A stretch of 64,000 bases of DNA from Bradyrhizobium hereditatis (GTDB lineage: Bacteria > Pseudomonadota > Alphaproteobacteria > Rhizobiales > Xanthobacteraceae). The position numbers and the translations under genes are program-made. The notes under the pieces were generated by a model. The model was given only the letters and a program-made list of their open reading frames with translations. It searched no databases and was not told the origin of the DNA. Each line of letters opens with the position of its first letter. Position 1 is the stretch's first letter. Location: positions 186,001 to 250,000 of the forward strand of contig NZ_JAGKJK010000007.1 of assembly GCF_020329435.1 (NCBI RefSeq). The letters are read 5' to 3'. Shown piece after piece: positions 52,473-61,526 of the stretch.

Positions 52473-53345
52473 ATGAAACAGGTTTCCGGCTCGCGCCCGA
52501 TAGCGCCGAGAAAATGCGAGCGGCCGATGCGCGTGTTTCCTATCGCCGCGGAAAGTCTCCACGCAGCCCATAGCGGACTAACGGCTGCGGGGGCGCTCGC
52601 GAAGCCCGCTGCGCTCAATGCCATCGAGCTGGCAAGGAACTGTCCGAACGCCATCGCGCTGTTGTATTCCGTCGCGGCTGCCGTTGCCGGCCAGAAGAGC
52701 GATGTGCCGACGCAGCTTTTCCGGATCGGAAATCTCAGCGATCTCGAGCGCAGGCTGATTGCGGAAGTGCTTGGGGAGGGCGATCTCGCCGGCGTCGTTG
52801 CGCTGCCGGGTGGCCGCGTGGCGCAAATCCAGGAATCGGTACTTGCGGGAATCTGGCGCGTGCGCATCGAGACCGACACCGCACATGAGTATGTCGAGGT
52901 CGGTGCGATCCCGGAGATCGTTCGGCGCGCCGCAACCGATCTGACGTCGAGGGATCTCATGATCGGCGCGGCACCCGACGGCGCGATGAACGTGCTACCG
53001 GTGCTCACGGAAATCCGCGAGCGGGCACTGGCCTGGCAGCCCGGTATGCGCTCGCACATCATCAACTTCACCCTGCTGCCGATGAGTCCGGTCGACCTGG
53101 CTTTTTTGCAGCAAAGCGTCGGAAACGGTCCGATCCAGATCATCTCGCGCGGCTACGGGAGTTGCCGAGTGCTTGCGACGGGCATCCGGAACGTCTGGTC
53201 GGTGCAGTTCTTCAATGCCATGGACACCATCATTCTGGATACGCTGGAAGTCGGCGGCGTGCCAATGGCTGCCTTGGCCGCCGAGGAAGATTTCTGGGGT
53301 TCCGCCGAACGCCTGCAAGAAATCATCAAAGCTTACGTCGAATGA
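52473..53345 (+). CDS. hupH: Hydrogenase expression protein HupH
   Basis: About 290 aa from ATG 52473. LSDLERRLIAEVLGEGDLAGV, GGRVAQIQESVLAGIWRVR, YVEVGAIPEIV, HIINFTLLPMSPVDLAFLQQ, SRGYGSCRVLATGIRNVWSVQ and NAMDTIILDTLEVGGVP are HupH/HyaF motifs. Needed for full hydrogenase maturation. The start is uncertain: ribosome sites are weak for both 52473 and the longer 52347 start. Stop overlaps hupI (ATGA). Confidence 0.9.
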   Translation: MKQVSGSRPIAPRKCERPMRVFPIAAESLHAAHSGLTAAGALAKPAALNAIELARNCPNAIALLYSVAAAVAGQKSDVPTQLFRIGNLSDLERRLIAEVLGEGDLAGVVALPGGRVAQIQESVLAGIWRVRIETDTAHEYVEVGAIPEIVRRAATDLTSRDLMIGAAPDGAMNVLPVLTEIRERALAWQPGMRSHIINFTLLPMSPVDLAFLQQSVGNGPIQIISRGYGSCRVLATGIRNVWSVQFFNAMDTIILDTLEVGGVPMAALAAEEDFWGSAERLQEIIKAYVE

Positions 53346-53557
53346 CGAGCTTCGAGAATTTTGGTGTCCGGAAGGATATCGCAAACGGCGCGCGCATGGA
53401 GTGCGGCATCTGTTGCATCGTCTACGACCCGGTTGAGGGAGATGAGGCAACGCAAATTGCAGCGGGAACGCCTTTCGGCGGGTTGCCAGAAAATTGGCGT
53501 TGTCCAAACTGCGATGCGCCCAAATCGAAGATCATGGCGATTGAAGATGACGCCTGA
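53342..53557 (+). CDS. hupI: Rubredoxin HupI
   Basis: 71 aa. Two knuckles MECGICCIVYDPVEGDE and WRCPNCDAPKSKI supply the four cysteines of the single-iron site. The central TPFGGLPENWRCP is classical rubredoxin. Works in hydrogenase maturation in the presence of oxygen. Overlaps hupH by four and hupJ by 11 bases. Confidence 0.95.
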   Translation: MTSFENFGVRKDIANGARMECGICCIVYDPVEGDEATQIAAGTPFGGLPENWRCPNCDAPKSKIMAIEDDA

Positions 53558-54077
53558 CCGCGAACGGCATTCCCGCAGGAGCATGCACCTCGCTGCGTCG
53601 GCGTGGGGCGAGATACTCGCGGCAGTCTATCGGGATATCGCCGATCGTACCATGCGCGACCTGCCGATCTTCAACGAGGCCTTGAGCATCGAAGCGATCG
53701 GCTTTCGCGCGCGCGAGGGCAGGGTCGTCGGCATGATGGTCACGCCCTGGTTCATGAACGTGGTCACACCCATGCGTGACAGAACTTCGCATTCGCCTCC
53801 GAGCCCGGGATCGAACCTGCGCTTGCGATTTCCGGCCGGCGAGATCGAATTCACCGTCAGTGAGCTGGCGCTCGTGGGCTCGATCGCGAGCTACTCACTG
53901 TTCTCGCCGATGTTTGAGTTCAAGGATATGACGTCCGCGCGCGCCACCGCCGAAGCAGCGCTGGCGGCGCTGATGTCGCCGGCCAATCGCCCGGCGTCAC
54001 ATGGGCCCGATGCGCGACATGGTTCGATCGACCGCCGGCATTTCTTGCGCGGTGTACTGACGGAGCGGCGCGCATGA
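53547..54077 (+). CDS. hupJ: HupJ, HybE-family hydrogenase chaperone
   Basis: 176 aa. VVGMMVTPWFMNVVTPM, LRLRFPAGEIEFTVSEL and GSIASYSLFSPMFEFKDM, then ARATAEAALAAL, match HybE/HupJ, which is thought to hold the small subunit before Tat export. C-terminal RRHFLRGVLT. Overlaps both neighbours. Confidence 0.92.
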   Translation: MTPDRERHSRRSMHLAASAWGEILAAVYRDIADRTMRDLPIFNEALSIEAIGFRAREGRVVGMMVTPWFMNVVTPMRDRTSHSPPSPGSNLRLRFPAGEIEFTVSELALVGSIASYSLFSPMFEFKDMTSARATAEAALAALMSPANRPASHGPDARHGSIDRRHFLRGVLTERRA

Positions 54078-55168
54078 GCCTCGCCGTCCGCAACCAGATC
54101 GATGTTACCGTATCGCTTGCTGGCGACGCAATTGCCGCGGTCGAGATTCTGCCGCGCGTCCGCCCGCCACTGGGGCGGCTGTTCGCCGGCCAGCCGGCCG
54201 CTTCGTTGCTCAACGTGCTGCCGCGAATCTTCTCGTTGTGTGCCGCCGCGCACCAGGTGGCATTCCTGTCCGCGATCGAGGCGGCGCGCGGCGAAACCAT
54301 CAGCCTTGCGACGCGACAGCATCGTATCGTTATGGTCGTTGCCGAGCGGCTGGCGGAATTGCTGCGGGGCCTGTTTGTCGGGCATTGCGCGCTGGATACC
54401 ACCAGCGCCGCAGCGATCCGCGCCCTGATGGAGGGGGTATCGGCACTTCTCAGCAGCGCAGAGCCCAGCTGCGGCCAGGTTCGACGCGAGGTAACAGCGC
54501 GGGTTGCGATTGCGCTGGCAGCGCTTGGCATAACGAACGAAGACGGAGCGCCGGCGCTCGGTAACCCACTAGCGCTTAGCGTCGCGGCTCTCGAGGAAGA
54601 CGCGTTGAACCCAACGCCGATGCAGCAGTCGTTTTTGTCCGTTGCTGACGACCGCGACGTCATTGAACGGCTCGTGGATGATGCAGGATTTTGCCGCTGT
54701 CCCCACCTTGAGGGCCGCGTTCCCGAAACAGGTGCGTGGGCACGCCAAATGATGCGTGATCAGCTCACGCTAGGCCGGTCGGGGCCGGCCGAGCGGCTGA
54801 AGGCGAGGATTGCGGAAATCGTGCGGCTGCACGCTTGGCTCGGCCCCGGTGCTCATGTTGAAACAGCAGAGGATGGGATCATCGAAAGCTACAGGCTGGG
54901 GCCGGGCCGTGGTGCGGCCGCGGTCGAATGCGCCAGGGGACGTCTCTATCACGCGGTTGAGCTTGATCGTCAGGGGCAGATGTCGCGCTTCCAATTTCTT
55001 GCCCCGACCGAGTGGAATTTCCACGCGCGCGGACCGCTTGTCCGCGGCCTGCAAGGCGCGGTGCTGGCCGCGAAACCACAGGCACAGGGTGCCGTTCGCG
55101 CGATGGTCGGATCCTTTGACCCTTGCGTTGGGTTCACTCTGAATTTTCGCGAAATTGGCGATGCATGA
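54074..55168 (+). CDS. hupK: HupK hydrogenase maturation protein
   Basis: 364 aa. A degenerate relative of the large subunit: the C-terminus reads GSFDPCVGFTLNF where HupL has DPCLACSTH, so the metal site is lost, and PRVRPPLGRLFAGQPAA lies near the N-terminus. Proposed to act as a scaffold for cofactor delivery. Overlaps hupJ by four bases and hypA by eight. Confidence 0.9.
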   Translation: MSLAVRNQIDVTVSLAGDAIAAVEILPRVRPPLGRLFAGQPAASLLNVLPRIFSLCAAAHQVAFLSAIEAARGETISLATRQHRIVMVVAERLAELLRGLFVGHCALDTTSAAAIRALMEGVSALLSSAEPSCGQVRREVTARVAIALAALGITNEDGAPALGNPLALSVAALEEDALNPTPMQQSFLSVADDRDVIERLVDDAGFCRCPHLEGRVPETGAWARQMMRDQLTLGRSGPAERLKARIAEIVRLHAWLGPGAHVETAEDGIIESYRLGPGRGAAAVECARGRLYHAVELDRQGQMSRFQFLAPTEWNFHARGPLVRGLQGAVLAAKPQAQGAVRAMVGSFDPCVGFTLNFREIGDA

Positions 55169-55502
55169 AATGGCGCTTTGTGAGGGTATCGTCGAGATCG
55201 TCGAGGAGGAGGCGCGCCGGCGATCATTTTCCAGGGTGAAGACCGTGTGTCTGGAGATCGGGGCGCTGAGCCATGTCGCTCCCGAAGCGATGAAGTTCTG
55301 CTTTGCGGCCGTTGCCGCGCGGACCATCGCCAATGGCGCGGTTATTAAGGTCGTCGAATTGCCTGGTGTCGCCTGGTGCATGGCCTGTTCAAGGAGCGTT
55401 GAGATTGCGCAACGCTGTGAGCCGTGTCCCTGCTGCGGCAGCTATCAGCTGCAGGTGACCGCGGGCGAAGAGATGCGGGTCAAAGAGCTGGAGGTCGACT
55501 AA
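55161..55502 (+). CDS. hypA: Hydrogenase nickel chaperone HypA
   Basis: 113 aa. MHEMALCEGIVEIV begins with the nickel-binding MHE; zinc cysteines in WCMACSRSVEI and CEPCPCCGSYQLQV. Delivers nickel with HypB. ATG 55161 is required for the N-terminal histidine; a TTG two codons earlier is rejected. One-base overlap with hypB. Confidence 0.95.
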   Translation: MHEMALCEGIVEIVEEEARRRSFSRVKTVCLEIGALSHVAPEAMKFCFAAVAARTIANGAVIKVVELPGVAWCMACSRSVEIAQRCEPCPCCGSYQLQVTAGEEMRVKELEVD

Positions 55503-56461
55503 TGTGTACCGTATGTGGCTGTAGCGAAGGAACGCCCTCCATCGAACGCGCCGACGCGCAAAGTGCGCAAACCCAGGGGCATCACCATGATCATACGCAT
55601 GATCACTGCGGTCACCACCATGATCATAGGCATTGCGGTCAAAAGATGCATGATTCTCAGAACCATTACCACGGCCATGATCACCATCATGATCATAGCG
55701 GTCAGCATGCTCAGCGCGGAGGGGCGCTTGGGGATTGCGGCGCCGACCCGGCCGGCTTGAAGATCGCGGGTATGAGCAGCGAGCGAGTCATTCAGATCGA
55801 GCGCGACGTCCTTGGCAAGAACAATAGGATCGCCGCCGACAACCGCGCGCGCTTCCTGGCCGATGACCTGCTCGTATTCAATCTTGTCTCCAGTCCGGGC
55901 GCAGGCAAAACCTCGCTGCTCGTCCGCGCCGTCTCCGAGCTCAAGGGTAGCCGCCCGGTCGGCGTCATCGAGGGCGACCAGCAGACCTCGAACGATGCCG
56001 ATCGCATTCGCGCAACCGGCGTGCCCGCAATCCAGATCAATACCGGCAAGGGCTGCCATCTCGATGCTGCCATGGTCGGCGAGGCTTATCGCCGCTTGCC
56101 GCCGCTCAAGGGCGGTATTCTCTTCATCGAGAATGTCGGGAATCTAGTTTGCCCCGCGGCGTTCGATCTCGGCGAGGCCTGCAAGATCGTCGTGTTCTCG
56201 ACCCCCGATGGTGAAGACAAGCCGCTCAAATATCCGGATATGTTTGCCGCATCGTCGCTGATGCTGATCAACAAGATTGATCTGGCGCCGGTGATCGACT
56301 TCGATTTAGCCCAGACCATCGAATATGCGAGACGCGTCAATCCGAACATTGAGGTGCTGACGGTTTCGGCGCGTACGGGCGAGGGCTTTGCCGCGCTCTA
56401 CGCTTGGATCCGGAAGCAGGCTGCGTATCAGAGGCGTCCGGTCCAGGACGCATTGCGATGA
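55502..56461 (+). CDS. hypB: Hydrogenase nickel GTPase HypB
   Basis: 319 aa. N-terminal MCTVCGC nickel site, a histidine-rich nickel store (about 27-70, runs of HHDH), and the GTPase domain with SSPGAGKTSL (about 131-139), EGDQQTSNDADRI and INKIDLAP. The long His run indicates storage as well as insertion, as in B. japonicum HypB. TAATG overlap with hypA; ATGA with hypF. Confidence 0.97.
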   Translation: MCTVCGCSEGTPSIERADAQSAQTQGHHHDHTHDHCGHHHDHRHCGQKMHDSQNHYHGHDHHHDHSGQHAQRGGALGDCGADPAGLKIAGMSSERVIQIERDVLGKNNRIAADNRARFLADDLLVFNLVSSPGAGKTSLLVRAVSELKGSRPVGVIEGDQQTSNDADRIRATGVPAIQINTGKGCHLDAAMVGEAYRRLPPLKGGILFIENVGNLVCPAAFDLGEACKIVVFSTPDGEDKPLKYPDMFAASSLMLINKIDLAPVIDFDLAQTIEYARRVNPNIEVLTVSARTGEGFAALYAWIRKQAAYQRRPVQDALR

Positions 56462-58722
56462 GCGCGAGCAGCGACGCCATCATCCGCGGCGGAACGCGGC
56501 TGCGGGTGCGCGTTAGTGGCGCCGTGCAAGGTGTCGGCTTTCGTCCATATATTTATGGTCTCGCTACCCGCTATGGGTTGACCGGGTTCGTCGCCAACGA
56601 TCCCGATGGCGTGATCATCGAGGTTGAGGGCGACCGTACGTGCGAGTTTGTGGTCGCTTTGCCACTCGAAAGGCCTCCATTGGCGCGGATCGACCACATC
56701 TCCGTTCAGAAGATTGGCGCGCTTGCAGCGAAAGACTTTTCGATCCGCGCCAGCGAACACGGGAGGGTGTCCACCCGAATCGTCGCCGATGCCGCGACAT
56801 GCCAGCAATGTCTTGATGAGTTGTTCGACCCGAACAGCCGCCATTACCTCTATCCCTTCATCAATTGCTCTCATTGCGGCCCGCGCTATACCATCGCCGA
56901 ACGGCTTCCCTACGATCGCCGCAATACAGCGATGAGGAAGTTTGCGATGTGTGCCGCCTGCGCGAGCGAATATGCCGATCCGGCGAGCCGCAGGTTTCAT
57001 GCGGAAGCGATTGCGTGTCCGACATGCGGTCCTCGGCTCAGTCATGGGATCAACGACATTGCCACGGCGGTCGACGGCGGCCAAATCGTTGCGATAAAGG
57101 GAGTTGGCGGGTACCAGCTGCTTTGCGACGCTCGCAACCATGACGCCGTGCAGCGTTTGCGCAGGAGGAAGCAGCGCGACCAGAAGCCGTTCGCGGTCAT
57201 GGTCGGTTCCGTAGAACAGGTCAGCGAGATTGCGGAAGCGAATGCCGCCGAGCTGCCACTGCTCGAATCCGTCGCCCGCCCGATCGTTCTGCTGCCGTCG
57301 CGCAACAATCTAGCGCCGGCGATAGCCCCCGGCCTGTCGCGCGTCGGCGTCATGCTGCCGGTGGCCCCGTTGCATCACCTCATCTTCCATGCGCTTCGTT
57401 CGACAGGTGCATGGCATGGGGTTGAAGGTCCAGTCATTGTCAGCACCAGTGCTAATCCCGGCGGCGAACCGCTCCCGATCAACAACGCGGAGGCGCTGCG
57501 GCGGCTCGCGGGCATCGCCGATCTTATTGTGACCCATGATCGCGATATTCTGACGCGCGCCGATGATTCCGTGGTGGCGGTAGTGGCGGGGCGGCGCCAA
57601 TTCATTCGTCGAGCCCGCGGCTATGTTCCCGAACCGATCCGGCTTGCGAGGTCTGTGCCGCCCGTGCTCGCCGTCGGCGGCGCGTTGAAATCGACCATCA
57701 CGGTTACCCGGGGCAGTGAGGCCTTCGTCTCCCAGCACATCGGCGATCTCGATACGGCTGAAGGCATTCGCTTCTTCGAGGAGACGATCGGGCACCTCAC
57801 ATCGACCCTCGACATCGATCCTGTCGTCATTGCCCATGATCTGCATCCCAACATGGCGACTACCCGCTTTGCGGAAGCAAGCGGCCGCGCGCTGGTCGCT
57901 GTCCAGCATCACCACGCGCACGCTGCCGCCGTCATCGCGGAGCATGGCCTTGGGCGGCCTACGCTCGCCCTTCTCCTCGACGGCTATGGTTATGGCTCCG
58001 ACGGCGGCAACTGGGGTGGCGAGCTATTGTTGTGCGAAGGCGCCGGGTTCCGACGGATCGGGCATCTCGCGCCCTTGAAAATGCCTGGCGGAGATCGCGC
58101 AGTCCGCGAGCCTTGGCGCATGGCGAGCGCCATATTTCACTTGCTGGGACGGAAAAACGAAATCAGGCTGCGCTTTGCAGCACAGCCGCAGGCCGAGCGT
58201 TTGCCGTCATTGCTCGATCAGCCCAGCGTGACGACCACCAGCGCGGGCCGGCTGTTTGACGCAGCAGCGGCGCTGCTGGGGATCGCGACTTTGCAAAGCT
58301 ATGAGGGCGAAGCCGCCATGAAGCTCGAGGCGTGTGTGCGGCGGACTGCGGTGCTTGAAGCGGGCTGGATGATCGATGGCGACGTGCTGTCCTTTCGCCC
58401 GCTGTTTGCGCGCTTGATTGCAGACAACGTCGGTGCCACGGAGGGAGCCGGGCTGTTTCATGGCACGTTCGCCGCTGCCTGCGTTGACTGGATCGCGCGC
58501 GCGGCGCGGACAACGGGCGTTGCCACCGTCGTTCTGAGTGGCGGCTGCTTCCTGAACGCGGTACTCGCGGAAGAAATCCAGCGCGGCTGCATTGCGGCCG
58601 GCCTCACTCCGCTGCTCCCACGGCGGGTTCCGCCCAATGACGGTGGCTTGAGCCTCGGACAAGCCTGGATCGCCGCTCTGCAGATTGCAGAACGGCCGTC
58701 AGTCCTGGAAAGAATAGCGTGA
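56458..58722 (+). CDS. hypF: Carbamoyltransferase HypF
   Basis: 754 aa, full length. Acylphosphatase domain (about 13-100; VSGAVQGVGFRPYIYGLA), two zinc fingers (CQQCLDELFD, CSHCGPRYT, CAACASEYAD, CPTCGPRLS), YrdC-like domain, and Kae1-like domain with HHHAHAAAVIAEH. Makes the carbamoyl adenylate from which HypE forms cyanide for the Fe ligand. ATG overlaps the hypB stop. Confidence 0.97.
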   Translation: MSASSDAIIRGGTRLRVRVSGAVQGVGFRPYIYGLATRYGLTGFVANDPDGVIIEVEGDRTCEFVVALPLERPPLARIDHISVQKIGALAAKDFSIRASEHGRVSTRIVADAATCQQCLDELFDPNSRHYLYPFINCSHCGPRYTIAERLPYDRRNTAMRKFAMCAACASEYADPASRRFHAEAIACPTCGPRLSHGINDIATAVDGGQIVAIKGVGGYQLLCDARNHDAVQRLRRRKQRDQKPFAVMVGSVEQVSEIAEANAAELPLLESVARPIVLLPSRNNLAPAIAPGLSRVGVMLPVAPLHHLIFHALRSTGAWHGVEGPVIVSTSANPGGEPLPINNAEALRRLAGIADLIVTHDRDILTRADDSVVAVVAGRRQFIRRARGYVPEPIRLARSVPPVLAVGGALKSTITVTRGSEAFVSQHIGDLDTAEGIRFFEETIGHLTSTLDIDPVVIAHDLHPNMATTRFAEASGRALVAVQHHHAHAAAVIAEHGLGRPTLALLLDGYGYGSDGGNWGGELLLCEGAGFRRIGHLAPLKMPGGDRAVREPWRMASAIFHLLGRKNEIRLRFAAQPQAERLPSLLDQPSVTTTSAGRLFDAAAALLGIATLQSYEGEAAMKLEACVRRTAVLEAGWMIDGDVLSFRPLFARLIADNVGATEGAGLFHGTFAAACVDWIARAARTTGVATVVLSGGCFLNAVLAEEIQRGCIAAGLTPLLPRRVPPNDGGLSLGQAWIAALQIAERPSVLERIA

Positions 58723-58723
58723 T

Positions 58724-58960
58724 ATGTGTCTCTCGGTACCAGCTGAGGTCACGAAGATTCTTGCCGACGACCTTGCCATCGTATCCATCGACGGCATCAG
58801 CAAGGAGATATCGATCGCGCTCATCGACGATCTCGCGGTGGGAGACTACGTCCTTGTCCATGTTGGCTACGCCCTGGCTAGAATCGACCCGGCAGAGGCC
58901 AAGCGCACGCTGCAGCTCCTACACGAGCTAGGCAGCGTGGGGCATGAGCTCCGGTCATGA
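58724..58960 (+). CDS. hypC: Hydrogenase assembly chaperone HypC
   Basis: 78 aa. MCLSVPAEVTKI with Cys2, then VGDYVLVHVGYALARIDPAEAKRTLQLL. Binds HypD and the large subunit during Fe(CN)2CO transfer. One base after hypF; stop overlaps hypD. Confidence 0.95.
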   Translation: MCLSVPAEVTKILADDLAIVSIDGISKEISIALIDDLAVGDYVLVHVGYALARIDPAEAKRTLQLLHELGSVGHELRS

Positions 58961-60096
58961 AATATGCCGACGAATTTCGCGATAAGACCATCGCGCAGGG
59001 GCTTGCGCGCGCGATTGGCGCCGAAGCCGAGTCGCAAAGGGAATATCGGTTCATGGAATTCTGCGGCGGACACACGCATGCGATTTCCCGCTATGGTCTG
59101 GAGGATATACTGCCTGCGAATGTTTGCATGATCCACGGGCCGGGTTGTCCCGTCTGTGTTCTCCCCGCCAGCCGGATCGACATGGCGATCAGGCTCGCCG
59201 AGCGGCCGGAGGTCACTCTCTGTGTTTATGGCGACCTGATGCGCGTGCCCGGTTCGCAGGGAAAATCCCTGCTGAGCGCCAAGGCGTACGGCGCCGACAT
59301 ACGGATGGTCTACTCGACGCTCGACGCAATCCGGATCGCAGAACAAGCGCCGAATCGGGAGGTGGTCTTTTTTGCCATTGGATTTGAGACCACGACGCCG
59401 CCGACGGCGGTGATGATCCGGCTTGCCGAGAAGAAATGGCTGAAGAATGTCAGTGTGTTCTGCAATCACGTGCTAACTCCCGCCGCGATGCATAATATTC
59501 TCGAGGGTCCGGATATCCATAATGGCGGGCGGATCGAAATTGATGGCTTCGTCGGGCCTGCGCATGTCAGCACCATCATTGGCACGAAGCCTTACGAGGT
59601 CCTCGCAGAACAATTCGACAAGCCGATCGTGATCGGGGGATTTGAACCGCTCGACATGATGCAGGCAATTCTGATGCTGGTGCGGCAGGTGAACGAAGGC
59701 CGATATGAGGTGGAGAACCAATACAGCCGAGCGGTGACGCGCGAAGGCAATCGACGCGCCCAGGAAGAGGTGTCGGATATCTTCGAACTGCGTGACCAGT
59801 TCGAATGGCGCGGGCTCGGGCTCGTCCCCCATAGCGGACTGAAGCTAAAGCAGGCTTACGCTCAATTCGATGCTGAGATGCGTTTTGCGATGCACGAAGT
59901 GCGTGTCGCCGACAATTCGGCGTGCGAGTGCGGGGCCATCCTGCGCGGCGCGAAGAGGCCGGTCGACTGCAAGCTGTTCGGAACCGTTTGCACGCCGGAA
60001 ATCCCAATAGGATCCTGCATGGTCTCATCGGAAGGCGCCTGTGCCGCGCATTGGACGTATGGACGGTTTCGCGATCATCAATTGAGGCGGGCGTGA
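58957..60096 (+). CDS. hypD: Hydrogenase Fe-cofactor assembly protein HypD
   Basis: 379 aa. FMEFCGGHTHAISRYG, IHGPGCPVCVLPASRID, GFETTTPPTAV, GFVGPAHVSTIIG and the [4Fe-4S] region CGAILRGAKRPVDC ... FGTVCTPEIPIGSCMVSSEGAC. Scaffold where CN and CO are attached to iron with HypC and HypE. Overlaps hypC by four bases and hypE by one. Confidence 0.97.
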   Translation: MKYADEFRDKTIAQGLARAIGAEAESQREYRFMEFCGGHTHAISRYGLEDILPANVCMIHGPGCPVCVLPASRIDMAIRLAERPEVTLCVYGDLMRVPGSQGKSLLSAKAYGADIRMVYSTLDAIRIAEQAPNREVVFFAIGFETTTPPTAVMIRLAEKKWLKNVSVFCNHVLTPAAMHNILEGPDIHNGGRIEIDGFVGPAHVSTIIGTKPYEVLAEQFDKPIVIGGFEPLDMMQAILMLVRQVNEGRYEVENQYSRAVTREGNRRAQEEVSDIFELRDQFEWRGLGLVPHSGLKLKQAYAQFDAEMRFAMHEVRVADNSACECGAILRGAKRPVDCKLFGTVCTPEIPIGSCMVSSEGACAAHWTYGRFRDHQLRRA

Positions 60097-61142
60097 TGAG
60101 AGCAACGGCCTATCAACGCAAGCTCGATATCAAGAACGGACGTGTCGACCTGTCCCACGGCGCCGGAGGGCGCGCGATGGCGCAGCTGATCTCCGGCCTG
60201 TTTCACGAAGCCTTCGGCAATGAATGGCTCGCCCGCGGCAACGATCAGGCGGCCTTCGATGTTGACGCCGGCAGGATGGTGATGACGACCGACAGCTATG
60301 TCGTTTCGCCGCTGTTCTTTCCCGGCGGCAACATTGGATCGCTCGCGGTCCACGGCACGATCAATGATGTCGCGATGGGCGGCGCGCGTCCGCTCTATCT
60401 GTCGGCAAGTTTCATCATCGAGGAAGGTTTCCGCTTCTCGGATCTGAAGACGATTGCGGATTCGATGGGCGAGGCCGCGCGCGCCGCCGACGTTTACATC
60501 ATCACGGGTGACACCAAGGTCGTCGAGCGTGGGAAGGCGGACGGAGTGTTCATCTCGACGACAGGGGTCGGGGTTTTGGCCGATGGGCTCGATCTCTCCG
60601 CCGAGAAGACAAGGGCCGGAGACCGCGTGCTGGTCTCCGGCAGTCTCGGCGACCATGGTGCGGCGATCATGTCGAGGCGCCAGAATCTGGCTTTCGACAC
60701 CGAGATCGCCTCGGATTCCGCATCGCTGCATGATCTCGTAAGTCTAATGGTTGCGGCCGGCGGCAGCAGCATCCGGGTGATGCGTGACCCCACGCGCGGC
60801 GGTCTTGCGGCGCTACTCAACGAGATTGCGCATCAGTCGGGCCTCGGGTTCCGTCTGCAACAAGAGGCCATTCCGGTGAAGCCGGCGGTTGCCGCCGCCT
60901 GCGAACTCTTTGGGCTTGATCCGCTACACGTCGCCAACGAGGGCAAGCTCGTTGCTATCGTGGCGCCTGACATGGCCGATGCCGTGCTTGCAGCTATGAG
61001 GGCGCATCCGCTCGGGCGCGATGCGGCTGATATCGGCGAGGCCGTTACCGACAATCATCAGTTTGTGCAGCTGTCAACTAGCTTTGGTGGCGGGCGAATT
61101 GTCGATTGGCTATGGGGAGAACAATTGCCACGGATCTGTTGA
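60096..61142 (+). CDS. hypE: Carbamoyl dehydratase HypE
   Basis: 348 aa. DLSHGAGGRAMAQLI, AFDVDAGRMVMTTDSYVVSP, GTINDVAMGGA, ITGDTKVVERGKADG and DPTRGGLAALLNE are HypE motifs; the C-terminus ends LPRIC, whose cysteine carries the thiocyanate. ATG shares one base with the hypD stop. Last hyp gene; the hoxXA genes that follow hypE in B. japonicum are absent. Confidence 0.97.
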   Translation: MRATAYQRKLDIKNGRVDLSHGAGGRAMAQLISGLFHEAFGNEWLARGNDQAAFDVDAGRMVMTTDSYVVSPLFFPGGNIGSLAVHGTINDVAMGGARPLYLSASFIIEEGFRFSDLKTIADSMGEAARAADVYIITGDTKVVERGKADGVFISTTGVGVLADGLDLSAEKTRAGDRVLVSGSLGDHGAAIMSRRQNLAFDTEIASDSASLHDLVSLMVAAGGSSIRVMRDPTRGGLAALLNEIAHQSGLGFRLQQEAIPVKPAVAAACELFGLDPLHVANEGKLVAIVAPDMADAVLAAMRAHPLGRDAADIGEAVTDNHQFVQLSTSFGGGRIVDWLWGEQLPRIC

Positions 61143-61455
61143 GCACAATTGCAACTTCTGCCATTTCGTTTGTTGCTTTGAGGAGATCGCCCGGGCGAGT
61201 CCTCGTAAAGCACTCGTTCGCCTGGAGCGCATCTATCAAACCGAAGATGCGGGATGGACCTCGAATGCAAAATGGCGCGCAGGTCAATCCTTCACATCAA
61301 GCACTGCTTCAACATCAGTCGTGTAATAAAGTCACTTCTCTTCACAAACATCAAACGAGTGTCAGGGAGTGGCTATCGCTCCTGCTATCATACTAACCGA
61401 TTTACCTTAGCATGGACTTTGACGGAATGCAGAGTTCTGGGCTAACGCCGATCGT
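61143..61455. other. Gap between hypE and the second hemN
   Basis: About 310 bases with no gene. One frame contains HNCNFCHFVCCFEEIA (about 61148-61195), superficially like a radical SAM site, but it has no start or family context. Followed by the hemN control region. Confidence 0.5.
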
Positions 61456-61469
61456 TTGACATGGCGCAA
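61456..61469 (+). promoter_or_regulatory. FixK box of hemN copy 2
   Basis: TTGACATGGCGCAA (TTGA-N6-GCAA). Predicted start of transcription near 61503, with TAGGGT at 61492-61497 as -10; the gene begins at 61527. Confidence 0.78.
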
Positions 61470-61492
61470 AGACACAGGGGAGCGTAGCGGTT

Positions 61493-61513
61493 AGGGTGAT
61501 TCTATATCACCCT
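61493..61513 (+). repeat. Inverted repeat at the hemN copy 2 promoter
   Basis: AGGGTGAT-TCTAT-ATCACCCT, a perfect 8-bp repeat with a five-base loop. It covers the predicted -10 and transcription start and ends 13 bases before the TTG start codon; it could be an operator or a 5' leader hairpin. Confidence 0.6.
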
Positions 61514-61526
61514 GGGAAAGTATCCG

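Noticed and set aside
52253..53143. 296-codon minus-strand frame opposite hupH
   Set aside because: Shadow of hupH; serine/arginine-rich with no motif.
61148..61195. HNCNFCHFVCCF as a radical SAM site
   Set aside because: Isolated cysteine cluster in a gap, no start codon, no HemN or SPASM context; could be chance.
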